Assembly: GCF_029258205.1 (NCBI RefSeq)
Contig: NZ_JARHZJ010000106.1
Coordinates: 1 to 46,586, forward strand
Length of the DNA stretch: 46,586 nt
Source of the DNA: Clostridium sp.
GTDB lineage: Bacteria; Bacillota; Clostridia; Clostridiales; Clostridiaceae
Direction: 5' to 3'
The notes beneath the pieces are model-generated. The model worked only from the letters and a program-made list of their open reading frames with translations. It had not been told where the DNA came from and did no database searches. A program made the translations under genes and the position numbers. This document shows, in pieces, positions 27,398 to 35,253 of the stretch (positions within the stretch are counted from its first letter, which is position 1; every line of letters begins with the position of its first letter).

Positions 27398-28254
27398 TTC
27401 TTACTGTCTAAGTATGCAACTGCACTTAAAGCAGCTACATTTCCTTCACCTGCAGCTTTTATATATTGGTATGGTCTACCAGTACAATCTCCTGCAGCAA
27501 AACAGCCTTCTATATTAGTTTTCATTAACCTATCAACTTCTATGTAATCTTCAGTTATTTTTAATCCTGGTACTAATTGCCCTGGTGATATACTATCTCT
27601 TAATAAAAATATACCATCAGTATCTATTTCACCATTCTTAGTAACTAATTTATTAACTTTATTATCCCCTTTTATTTCTAAAGGAATATCATTAATAACT
27701 TCAATTTCTGAATTTAAATTAAATTCTCCCTTATATCTAGGAATATAATAAACTTTAGCTGCTAATTCACTTACAAAATTAGCTTCTTCTTCAGCTTCTT
27801 TATTATAGCCAATTATAGTTACAGTTTTTTCTTTATATAAAGGAGCATCACAAGTTGCACAATATCCTACACCTTTACCTAAGAATTCTTCTTCACCTTT
27901 CATAGGTTTTGTGTATTCAATACCTGTTGCTAAGATTATTGAAGTAGCTTCATACATTTTTTCATTTACCATAAGAGCGAAATATTCTCCCATAGCATAA
28001 ATACTATTTATTCTTTCTTCTGTTATTTGTATATCCATCTCCTTTAGATGACTCATAAACTGATTTTTAAGGTCAGCACCATTTTTTCCAACAAACCCAA
28101 GATAGTTATTTATCTTTGGAGCTTTAACAAGCTTTGTACTTAAATCATTGTTACCAAAAAGAATAAATTTTTTGTTTCTAATTTTTGCATTTAATGCAGC
28201 TGAAAGCCCAGCTGGTCCGCTTCCTATTATAGCTATATCGTATCTTTCGCTCAA
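27394..28254 (-). CDS. Thioredoxin reductase-like flavoprotein without an NADPH site (FFTR-like)
   Basis: A 286-residue flavoprotein of the thioredoxin reductase fold: FAD motif G-S-G-P-A-G-L-S-A-A (11-20), redox pair C132-A-T-C135 and the FAD C-terminal motif G-C-F-A-A-G-D-C-T-G-R. Where standard enzymes have the NADPH loop G-x-G-x-x-A and H-R-R-x-x-x-R, this one reads I-I-G-Y-N-K-E-A-E-E-E-A and Y-I-P-R-Y-K-G, and it is shorter than usual (about 310-320). That fits the ferredoxin-linked flavin thioredoxin reductases known from clostridia. The start is a TTG at 28254 behind AAGGAGAT. Thioredoxin is encoded 26 bases upstream in the same operon. Confidence 0.88.
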   Translation of the reverse strand: MSERYDIAIIGSGPAGLSAALNAKIRNKKFILFGNNDLSTKLVKAPKINNYLGFVGKNGADLKNQFMSHLKEMDIQITEERINSIYAMGEYFALMVNEKMYEATSIILATGIEYTKPMKGEEEFLGKGVGYCATCDAPLYKEKTVTIIGYNKEAEEEANFVSELAAKVYYIPRYKGEFNLNSEIEVINDIPLEIKGDNKVNKLVTKNGEIDTDGIFLLRDSISPGQLVPGLKITEDYIEVDRLMKTNIEGCFAAGDCTGRPYQYIKAAGEGNVAALSAVAYLDSKK

Positions 28255-28280
28255 AATTATTCATCTCCTTAAGAAGCTTA

Positions 28281-28595
28281 TTAAACGTATTTTTTGATAA
28301 CTTCAACTAATGCAGCTTTTGGTCTAAAACCAACTAAAGTATCAACAACTTTTCCCTCTTTAAATATTAATAAAGTTGGTATACTTTGTATTTGATACTT
28401 TCCAGCTGAACCTGGATTTTTATCAACATCAACTTTTACAAACTTAACATTTTCCATTTCATTTGATAACTCTTCTATAACTGGAGCTATCATTTTACAA
28501 GGTCCACACCAAGTTGCCCAGAAATCAACAACTACTACTTCACTTGCTTCTATTACTTCTGTATTAAAATCTTGATCATTTATATGTTTTAACAT
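28281..28595 (-). CDS. trxA: Thioredoxin
   Basis: A 104-residue standard thioredoxin with the active site W-C30-G-P-C33-K, the cis-Pro loop I-P-T-L-L-I-F and normal length. ATG follows AGGAGG. It is the first gene of a two-gene operon with the reductase. A consensus promoter and a GC-rich palindrome lie directly upstream. Confidence 0.96.
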   Translation of the reverse strand: MLKHINDQDFNTEVIEASEVVVVDFWATWCGPCKMIAPVIEELSNEMENVKFVKVDVDKNPGSAGKYQIQSIPTLLIFKEGKVVDTLVGFRPKAALVEVIKKYV

Positions 28596-28613
28596 TATAT
28601 ACGCCTCCTGTTA

Positions 28614-28628
28614 TACCCCTAAGGGGTA
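28614..28628. promoter_or_regulatory. GC-rich palindrome TACCCC-TAA-GGGGTA, candidate operator of trxA
   Basis: A perfect 6+6 palindrome, unusually GC-rich for this DNA, sits between the predicted transcription start and the ribosome binding site of trxA. Position and sequence resemble operators of the CsoR/CstR-type repressor family (TACCCC...GGGGTA). Binding there would block transcription of trxA-trxB. The assignment to a repressor family is inference. Confidence 0.5.
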
Positions 28629-28642
28629 CTTTATTATTTATA

Positions 28643-28671
28643 ATTATATTATATTAAAAAAATTAAGTCAA
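28643..28671 (-). promoter_or_regulatory. Sigma-A promoter of trxA
   Basis: On the minus strand TTGACT (28671-28666) and TATAAT (28648-28643) are separated by exactly 17 bases. The predicted start is near 28636, about 40 bases before the trxA ATG. Confidence 0.8.
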
Positions 28672-28711
28672 CGCTACAAATAATAATTACTATTTAATTT
28701 TTATAATTTTC

Positions 28712-29881
28712 TTATTCAAATGTTCCTTTTACTAATAATTTTTTATTATACATTAAAACATTCCCTCTAGATATAACAGAATTTATATCTAGATTTTTCT
28801 TATCTAATAAAACTATATCTGCATCTTTTCCTGTTGATATAAATCCTTTATTAGATAACTTTAAAATATTAGCAACATTACTAGTTATAACTTTTATTGC
28901 TTTTTCTAATGGTACTCCAAGCTTTATAGCTTCCTTCACTTCATTAAAAAGACTTTGAACGGAACAAATTCCTAATCCTTTAAGTTCTCCATTTTTATCG
29001 AATAATGGCATGCTCCCATTACCATCTGAAGAAAAAGTTATTCTTTCTATATCTACCCCAGCATCTAAAAGCTTTTTAAGTCCTTCTCCAGCTCTTAATT
29101 CTCCTTCTTCTAAATGTTGAGGATCTGAAGATGTAGTTAAATCAATTTGCCCTCCATCCTTAGCATAATTTATTCCAGCTTCAAAAAGTTCTCTACTTCT
29201 TCCCATATGAGTAGGAACTATTTGATTTGCTGGAATTTCTGTTTCTTTTATAAGTCTAGTTATATACTCAATCATTCTTTTCCCATTTCCTAAATGAACA
29301 TTTACTATTCCTGCTTTTCCTGATAAAAGACCTCCAACTCTTGCTTGGGCTACTATATTAAGAAATTGCTCATATGTTGGTTGAGAACTTCTATGGTCTG
29401 ATAGTGCTATTTCACCTACACCTATAACTTTATCTATTAATAATAAATCACTTTTTATGGTCTTAGTTATAGTATTTACAGGGACATCATAAGATCCAGT
29501 ATAACAGTAACAAGTTACTCCCTCTTCACAAAGAGCATGAGCTTTTGCAACTAGTCCTTTCATGTCTCTGCAAATACCGTCAGTTCCTATACATCCTACT
29601 AGAGTAGTTATACCACCTTTTACTATACTACTTAATTGTAACTCTGGAGTTCTAGTTCTAAAACCACCTTCACCACCTCCACCAATTATATGGACATGAC
29701 AATCTATAAAGCCTGGAACAGCTATCATGCCTTCTCCATCAATTACTTGTATGTTTATAAAATCTTTAGGAATATTCACATAATCATATAATCCTTCAAT
29801 TTTATCACTTAATATAACAATATCCTTTTTTCCTAAATACTCTGGGTCATAAATCTCAATATTTTTTATTACTTTTAACAA
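28712..29881 (-). CDS. iadA: Beta-aspartyl (isoaspartyl) dipeptidase
   Basis: A 389-residue zinc amidohydrolase that removes isoaspartyl residues from dipeptides. Metal-site and family motifs are visible: D-C-H-V-H-I-I-G-G-G-G-E-G-G (about 62), G-E-I-A-L-S-D-H-R-S-S, V-N-V-H-L-G-N-G, P-T-H-M-G-R and F-S-S-D-G-N-G-S-M-P. The start is a TTG at 29881, seven bases after AAAGGAGGT. It is a single gene between the thioredoxin operon and the ptsI terminator. No peptide transporter lies beside it. Confidence 0.94.
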   Translation of the reverse strand: MLKVIKNIEIYDPEYLGKKDIVILSDKIEGLYDYVNIPKDFINIQVIDGEGMIAVPGFIDCHVHIIGGGGEGGFRTRTPELQLSSIVKGGITTLVGCIGTDGICRDMKGLVAKAHALCEEGVTCYCYTGSYDVPVNTITKTIKSDLLLIDKVIGVGEIALSDHRSSQPTYEQFLNIVAQARVGGLLSGKAGIVNVHLGNGKRMIEYITRLIKETEIPANQIVPTHMGRSRELFEAGINYAKDGGQIDLTTSSDPQHLEEGELRAGEGLKKLLDAGVDIERITFSSDGNGSMPLFDKNGELKGLGICSVQSLFNEVKEAIKLGVPLEKAIKVITSNVANILKLSNKGFISTGKDADIVLLDKKNLDINSVISRGNVLMYNKKLLVKGTFE

Positions 29882-29970
29882 AAATACACCTCCTTTATTT
29901 TAATTATTATTATTTTTACCTAAAACTAAATAATAAATAATTTAATTTAATAAAAACTTATTTTTTTATA

Positions 29971-29997
29971 AAAAAAAGGCACGAATTAATTCGTGCC
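29971..29997 (-). terminator. Strong terminator of ptsI
   Basis: A 20-base perfect palindrome (29978-29997), GGCACGAATT paired with AATTCGTGCC, is followed on the minus strand by TTTTTTTTATAA. Confidence 0.85.
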
Positions 29998-30052
29998 AAA
30001 ACTTAGGGTTTTGAGTGTTCTATATTAATATTAATTTTAATATTATTGACTA

Positions 30053-31672
30053 TTATTCTTGTTCCATTATTATTTTCTTAGCAGTTAGGATTGATGTAGC
30101 ACTCATAGAGAATTCATCTAAACCATATTCAACTAATGTTGGTATAGCTCTTTCGTCTCCTGCCATCTCTCCACACATTCCTACCCACTTACCATGTTTG
30201 TGAGCTCCATCTATTGTCATTTTAATTAATCTTAATACAGCTGGATGCATTGGATTGTAAAGGTATGATACCTTCTCACTCATTCTATCAGCAGCTAATG
30301 TATATTGGATTAAATCGTTAGTTCCTATTGAGAAGAAATCAACATGCTTAGCTAACTCATCAGCGCAAACTGCTGCAGCTGGGATTTCAACCATGATACC
30401 CCATTGAATTGAATCTGAGTATTCTATACCTTCTGCTTTTAACTCTACTTTGCACTCTTCAACAAATGCTCTAGCTTGTTGGAATTCTTCTAATCCTGAA
30501 ATCATTGGGAACATTACTGCAAGATTTCCATAAACAGAAGCTCTTAATAAAGCTCTTATTTGAACTCTAAAGATATCTTTTCTGTCTAAGCATAATCTTA
30601 TAGCTCTGTATCCTAAGAATGGATTCATCTCTTCTGGTAATGGTAAGTATGGAAGAGTTTTATCTCCACCGATATCTAGTGTTCTAATAACAACTTGCTT
30701 ACCATCTGCTTTTTCTAAAACATATTTGTATGCTTCAAATTGTTCATCTTCAGTTGGAGCTTCATCTCTATCCATATATAAGAACTCAGTTCTAAATAGT
30801 CCAACTCCATCTCCACCATTTGCTAAAACTTGATCTATATCTTCTGGTTTGCCTATGTTTCCGCAAACCTCTATTCTTCTACCTGATTTAGTAGTTGTTT
30901 TAACATCTATTAATTTTTTTAATTCTTCTTGTTCTGCTTTAAATTTCTCTAATCTAGCTTTATATTCATTTATAGTAGCTTCATCTGGGTTTATTATAGC
31001 TACGCCCTCAATACCATCAACTATTATAGTATCCCCATTTTTAACCGAAGTTGTTATGTCACCTAGTCCAACAACAGCTGGTATTTCTAAAGTTCTAGCC
31101 ATTATAGCTGAGTGAGAAGTTCTTCCTCCGATGTTAGTTAAGAAACCAACAACCTTACTTCTATCTAATTGAGCAGTATCTGAAGGTGTTAAGTCATGAG
31201 CTACAACAACAGTATTAGCTCCTACATTTTCCATTCCGTTTCCGCCCTTACCAGCTAGGTTAGCTATTATTCTCTTAGAAACATCTTTTATGTCTGCTGC
31301 TCTTTCTCTCATGTAAGGATCATCCATAGAATCAAATATCATAACGAAAGTATCTGTAACATTTTGAACAGCCTTCATAGCGTTTAATTGGTCATTTTCT
31401 ATAGTCATTTCCATTTGACCAGTAAACTCTACATCATCTAATAACATTAAGTGAGCTTCAAAAACTTGAGCTTCATGTTCTCCAATTTCATTAGCTGTTT
31501 TTTCTTTTATTGCTTCTAATTGTTCTCTTGATTGAACTAAAGCTTTAGATAATTTTTCTTTTTCAGATGCTATATCTGAAACCTTCGCATCAGATATTAT
31601 TATTTCCTCATGTTCTTGTATAAATACAGTTCCTATTGCATATCCTTTTGAAGCAGCAATACCTTTTTTCAT
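30053..31672 (-). CDS. ptsI: PTS enzyme I (PEP-protein phosphotransferase)
   Basis: A 539-residue general PTS protein that takes phosphate from PEP and passes it to HPr-His15. The active-site His lies in G-G-R-T-S-H-S-A-I-M-A-R (about residue 189), and the PEP-binding C-terminal barrel shows G-V-G-L-F-R-T-E-F-L-Y-M and G-M-C-G-E-M-A-G-D. The start is the ATG at 31672 (M-K-K-G-I-A-A-S-K) behind AAAGGAGG, not the earlier 31702. No ptsH lies beside it. Unusually, the upstream region carries a -24/-12 sigma54 promoter and, further up, three inverted repeats shared with a divergent sigma54 activator that contains an HPr domain. Confidence 0.97.
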   Translation of the reverse strand: MKKGIAASKGYAIGTVFIQEHEEIIISDAKVSDIASEKEKLSKALVQSREQLEAIKEKTANEIGEHEAQVFEAHLMLLDDVEFTGQMEMTIENDQLNAMKAVQNVTDTFVMIFDSMDDPYMRERAADIKDVSKRIIANLAGKGGNGMENVGANTVVVAHDLTPSDTAQLDRSKVVGFLTNIGGRTSHSAIMARTLEIPAVVGLGDITTSVKNGDTIIVDGIEGVAIINPDEATINEYKARLEKFKAEQEELKKLIDVKTTTKSGRRIEVCGNIGKPEDIDQVLANGGDGVGLFRTEFLYMDRDEAPTEDEQFEAYKYVLEKADGKQVVIRTLDIGGDKTLPYLPLPEEMNPFLGYRAIRLCLDRKDIFRVQIRALLRASVYGNLAVMFPMISGLEEFQQARAFVEECKVELKAEGIEYSDSIQWGIMVEIPAAAVCADELAKHVDFFSIGTNDLIQYTLAADRMSEKVSYLYNPMHPAVLRLIKMTIDGAHKHGKWVGMCGEMAGDERAIPTLVEYGLDEFSMSATSILTAKKIIMEQE

Positions 31673-31760
31673 TATGTAGTCCTCCTTTAAGTTCGTACTC
31701 AACTAAATACAACATAAAATATCAATCACAATTAAACTAAATTCACTGCTTATATATAAC

Positions 31761-31777
31761 AGCAATTTACGTGCCAA
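31761..31777 (-). promoter_or_regulatory. Sigma54 (-24/-12) promoter of ptsI
   Basis: The minus strand reads TTGGCACGTAAATTGCT (31777-31761). It matches the consensus TTGGCAC-N4/5-TTGCW, with the invariant GG (31775-31774) and GC (31763-31762) exactly 10 bases apart. The expected start is near 31750, leaving about 80 bases of leader before the ptsI ATG. Confidence 0.88.
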
Positions 31778-31919
31778 GTTTTTAATTGTTAATATTTTTC
31801 AAAATATATTATACTCATAAACCCTAGTAAAAATGCCTATAAATCTTTTAAAAATATTTTATTTTTAAAAACTTACGTTAAAATAATCAGTCATATTAGT
31901 TATTTTTATTATACTAAAT

Positions 31920-32072
31920 ATGATAAAAAATATCAATCCAATTTTATTGTTGATATTTTTTATCAATTTTCTTTTAAAAACAATCTTTTTTATTAAGATG
32001 TATATTCATAAAGCCTTTAAAATAGTACTTTTTTCTGATAATATATTATTAACACTTGATAAAAAATATCAA
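31920..32072. promoter_or_regulatory. Three enhancer-like inverted repeats (TTGATA-N5-TATCAA)
   Basis: Copies lie at 31920-31936 (one end base differs), 31950-31966 (reverse orientation) and 32056-32072. Each is a 17-base TTGATAAAAAATATCAA or its complement. Centres are about 30 and 106 bp apart, near whole helical turns. They lie about 150 to 290 bp upstream of the ptsI -24 element and within 215 bp of the activator's ATG. They are the likely binding sites of the divergent activator. Confidence 0.75.
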
Positions 32073-32131
32073 CCACATTAACTTTTTATATAAATTCATA
32101 AAAAATAAAACTCTGGACGGTGATTTATTTA

Positions 32132-34141
32132 ATGTATTCAAGAGAATTGATTATAAAGACTCCATTAGGATTACATACTAGATACTCTGCTATGATTGTT
32201 AATAAGGCTTCTGAAATAGAGTCTAAGTATAAAGTTAAACTCTATATAAAAAAAGAATCTTATACAGATTGGCTTGGAATAAGTATGCTTGCAATACTTT
32301 CTCTTAAGGTATTGCCTAATGAAAGTATATTAATTGGATCTAAAAACGAAGGAATGATTGAAAAGTTAGCTGTTCAATCTCTTCTTGAGTTTATTGATAA
32401 AAACATAAATAATCTAATTGAATCTGAAGATAGTGAAATAGATGAAATAATAGATGCTAGCATAGTAGCTAATGAACAAGTGGTGGAAAGTTTACCAATA
32501 GGTATTGTCGTTATAGATATAGACCAAAATATAATAACAATGAATCAATACGCTTTAAGATTTATTGGATGCAATAAAAAAGATGTTAAAGGAAAAAAAA
32601 TTAATGAAGTAATCCCATCATCTCAACTTCCTCATGTTATGCTTAGCAATTTAAAAAAATACGGCTCAACTCTTCATATAAATAACAGAGTTGGCTTAGT
32701 AAATAGTTCTCCTCTTTTCATAAACGATAAGATTATAGGTGCTGTAAGTGTTATTCAAGATGTATCTGATATTATAGGTATGAAAGAAATAAATGAGAAA
32801 TTTACTAAAATACTTGAAAATTCACAGGATATGATTTGCTTTGTAGATGAGAATGGCATAATAAATTATTTAAATCCTGCATATACTAAAAACTTTTCTA
32901 AAGTTAGTTCTGATTTTATAGGCAAAAGTATTTTCGATGTTTCTCCTGATGGACTTAGAGCTAAAGTGTTTAAAGAAAGAACTTTATTAAAAGATGTAAT
33001 TCATAAAAAAAGTGGTATAAATGTTATAAGTACTATCGACCCTTTATTTATCGATGGGCAGTTTAAAGGAGTTATTTCAACTTCTAGACCAGTTAGTTTA
33101 ATTAAAGAACTTATGTCAAAACTAAATAAATCTGAACAAGAGTTGGATTATTATAAAAATGAGTTTTTAAGACAGCTATCTAAAAATTCTTCTTTTAAGA
33201 ATATTATAGGATCAACTAGAACCCTAAAAGACATAATGTACATGTGTCAAAAAGCTTCAGAAACTACCTCAACTGTTCTCATTCGTGGTGAAAGTGGTAC
33301 AGGGAAAGAACTTATTGCAAAAGCAATTCACAATAATAGCAATAGAAAAAATAAGCCTTTTGTAAGAGTTAACTGTGCTTCAATCCCTGAAAATCTCTTA
33401 GAAAGTGAATTATTCGGATATGAAAAAGGCGCTTTTACAGGAGCAGTTCAAAGTAAACCAGGTAAATTTGCTATTGCTGATACAGGTACTATATTCTTAG
33501 ATGAAATAGGTGATATGCCTCTATCAATGCAAGTTAAACTTCTTAGAGTTTTGCAGGAAAGAGAAATTGAAAGCGTGGGAGGTATAACTCCTAAAAATAT
33601 TGATGTAAGAGTTATTGCAGCAACTAATAGAAATTTAGAAGAAATGATTGATGATGCTTTATTTAGAGAGGATCTTTATTACAGACTTAATGTACTAGGT
33701 ATTAATCTTCCTCCACTTAGAGAACGTAAAGAAGATATTCCTGAATTAGTAGAGCATTTTATAACTAAACTAAATAAAAAGTTAAATAAAACTGTATTAG
33801 GAATAAAACAAGATGCCCTTAATCTACTAATTGAATATTCTTGGCCTGGGAATATTCGTGAACTTGAAAATATAATGGAAAGAGCTATAAACCTTTGTGA
33901 TGGTGACTATATAGATAGTTCTTATTTACCTTCATATCTAAAGCCAGTTGAATCAAAATCTTTTAATTTAAATATTGATATTGATCATATTCTTCCCTTT
34001 GAAGAATATGAGAAACAAATAATCGAAGCAGCTATGAAAAAGTACAAATCCTTCAACAAAGCTGGAAAAGCTTTAGGATTAACACATAGAACAGTTTCTT
34101 TGAAATGTAAAAAATATAATATAGATGTAAAAAAAGAATAA
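32132..34141 (+). CDS. Sigma54-dependent activator with N-terminal HPr domain and two PAS domains
   Basis: A 669-residue enhancer-binding protein. Domains in order: an HPr-like domain (about 1-92) with H15 and R17 in G-L-H-T-R and Asp at position 46 where Gram-positive HPr has regulatory Ser46; PAS 1 (about 115-215); PAS 2 (about 222-330); an AAA+ sigma54-interaction domain (about 360-595) with Walker A G-E-S-G-T-G-K-E near 386 and the G-A-F-T-G-A loop near 433; and a Fis-type helix-turn-helix (about 635-665, N-K-A-G-K-A-L-G-L-T-H-R-T). The intact G-A-F-T-G-A loop indicates true sigma54 activation. The ATG at 32132 follows GGACGGTGAT. It diverges from ptsI, whose promoter is sigma54-type, so ptsI is the obvious target. 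Confidence 0.92.
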   Translation: MYSRELIIKTPLGLHTRYSAMIVNKASEIESKYKVKLYIKKESYTDWLGISMLAILSLKVLPNESILIGSKNEGMIEKLAVQSLLEFIDKNINNLIESEDSEIDEIIDASIVANEQVVESLPIGIVVIDIDQNIITMNQYALRFIGCNKKDVKGKKINEVIPSSQLPHVMLSNLKKYGSTLHINNRVGLVNSSPLFINDKIIGAVSVIQDVSDIIGMKEINEKFTKILENSQDMICFVDENGIINYLNPAYTKNFSKVSSDFIGKSIFDVSPDGLRAKVFKERTLLKDVIHKKSGINVISTIDPLFIDGQFKGVISTSRPVSLIKELMSKLNKSEQELDYYKNEFLRQLSKNSSFKNIIGSTRTLKDIMYMCQKASETTSTVLIRGESGTGKELIAKAIHNNSNRKNKPFVRVNCASIPENLLESELFGYEKGAFTGAVQSKPGKFAIADTGTIFLDEIGDMPLSMQVKLLRVLQEREIESVGGITPKNIDVRVIAATNRNLEEMIDDALFREDLYYRLNVLGINLPPLRERKEDIPELVEHFITKLNKKLNKTVLGIKQDALNLLIEYSWPGNIRELENIMERAINLCDGDYIDSSYLPSYLKPVESKSFNLNIDIDHILPFEEYEKQIIEAAMKKYKSFNKAGKALGLTHRTVSLKCKKYNIDVKKE

Positions 34142-34151
34142 AAGAAAAAAG

Positions 34152-34187
34152 CACTTGGAGACCAGCACATCTCCAAGTGTTTTTTTA
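34152..34187 (+). terminator. Terminator of the sigma54 activator gene
   Basis: CACTTGGAGA (34152-34161) pairs exactly with TCTCCAAGTG (34170-34179), then TTTTTTTATT. Confidence 0.85.
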
Positions 34188-34235
34188 TTAGTAAGAGTTT
34201 AGTAACATTCTTAAGTATAATTATGACAAGACTTT

Positions 34236-34276
34236 TTTAGTTTTAACTACGGGAACAGCTAATAATTAAAACTAAA
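34236..34276. repeat. AT-rich inverted repeat after rpsD
   Basis: TTTAGTTTTAA (34236-34246) pairs exactly with TTAAAACTAAA (34266-34276) around a GC-containing loop. No good T-run follows on the minus strand, so it may be a weak terminator or an mRNA 3' end structure of the S4 gene. Confidence 0.4.
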
Positions 34277-34308
34277 ATTAATATCAAACAAGTTTTACAG
34301 TATCTTTA

Positions 34309-34902
34309 TTATTTAGAATAGAATTCAACTATTAATTGCTCTTGTATTGTTATTGGAATTTCTTCTCTCTTAGGCTTTCTAATGAAAATTCCTTTAAAGT
34401 TATCTTCTTCTTTACTTACGTAAGGAACTTCATTTCCAATGCTATCTTTAAAGTTGTTTACAAACATCTCTGTTTTTCTTGATTTTTCTCTTAAAACAAC
34501 TTCATCACCTATGCTTAATCTGAAAGATGGTATATTTACTTTTTTTCCATTCACTAAGAAATGTCCATGATTAACCATTTGTCTTGCTTGTCTTATTGAA
34601 CTTGCAAACCCCATTCTATATACCATATTATCAAGTCTTGACTCTAAAATCATAAGTAAAGCCTCACCAGGTTGTTCTTTACTATTGAAAGCTTTCTCTA
34701 CATATCTAGTAAATTGTCTTTCCATAACACCATAGTAAGCTCTTAATCTTTGCTTTTCTAATAATTGAATACCGTAATCAGATAATTTCTTATCTGCTCT
34801 ACTTGTTCCTCTATCAGCTCGTTTCATTGCTTTTGGATGTCCAACTACATTTAATCCAAGTCTTCTGCACATCTTGAAACGAGGTCCCATCATCTTAGCC
34901 AT
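34309..34902 (-). CDS. rpsD: Ribosomal protein S4, stand-alone copy without zinc cysteines
   Basis: A 197-residue S4 protein with the S4 RNA-binding domain (about 85-150, [12 protein letters not shown] and V-N-G-K-K-V-N-I-P). The N-terminus has a single Cys (C12), where zinc-type S4 proteins have four. It stands alone, not in the usual rpsM-rpsK-rpsD-rpoA-rplQ operon. Several clostridia have two S4 genes, and this is probably the second one. ATG at 34902 follows TTGGAGG. A near-consensus Fur-family box lies about 60 bases upstream, which suggests induction when a metal is scarce. S4 paralogues of this sort may replace a zinc-binding copy. Confidence 0.93.
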   Translation of the reverse strand: MAKMMGPRFKMCRRLGLNVVGHPKAMKRADRGTSRADKKLSDYGIQLLEKQRLRAYYGVMERQFTRYVEKAFNSKEQPGEALLMILESRLDNMVYRMGFASSIRQARQMVNHGHFLVNGKKVNIPSFRLSIGDEVVLREKSRKTEMFVNNFKDSIGNEVPYVSKEEDNFKGIFIRKPKREEIPITIQEQLIVEFYSK

Positions 34903-35133
34903 ACTTAACCTCCAAATGTTTTTTGTTTTCTATAATATTATCTTAACACAAAACCCTATTTATTGAAAATGATTATCATTATTATACAATCTGTTTAGTT
35001 GAAATTATCTTATTAAATCTTAAAAATACTAACTATTTCTCAAAATTCGATTTATTTTTCATTTTAAATAGTTGCATTTTTAATTAAATATAAATAATTA
35101 AATCTAAATTAGCTTTTTTAGTATAAAAATAAA
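34903..35133. other. Upstream region of the S4 gene
   Basis: AT-rich DNA with no gene. It holds the Fur-type box at 34965-34983 and a possible minus-strand -10 (TAAGAT, around 34940). The part beyond 34990 shows no clear structure. Confidence 0.5.
34965..34983. promoter_or_regulatory. Fur/Zur-type box upstream of the S4 gene
   Basis: The minus strand reads AATAATGATAATCATTTTC, which agrees with the 19-base Fur consensus GATAATGATAATCATTATC at 17 positions. It overlaps the expected -35 region of the S4 promoter, a repressing position. Fur and Zur boxes look alike, and zinc control (Zur) would fit the gene better. Confidence 0.7.
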
Positions 35134-35216
35134 AAGCTATATCAAAATTATAACTTAGAAGAATTCATAAACTCTTATATTCATAAATTCTCTCATAAAT
35201 AGTATTGATATAGCTT
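35125..35216 (-). terminator. Terminator of nrdB
   Basis: AAGCTATATCAA (35134-35145) pairs exactly with TTGATATAGCTT (35205-35216) around a long loop, and on the minus strand is followed by TTTTATTTTT. The stem shares its core with the terminators at 15226 and 27355. Confidence 0.65.
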
Positions 35217-35253
35217 CCTCTATGATTTATGCAATTAAATATTAAATTCTAGT

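Noticed and set aside
29978-29997. Possible second -24 element (GGCAC) near iadA
   Set aside because: It is the stem of the ptsI terminator, and no matching -12 TTGCW at the right spacing follows.
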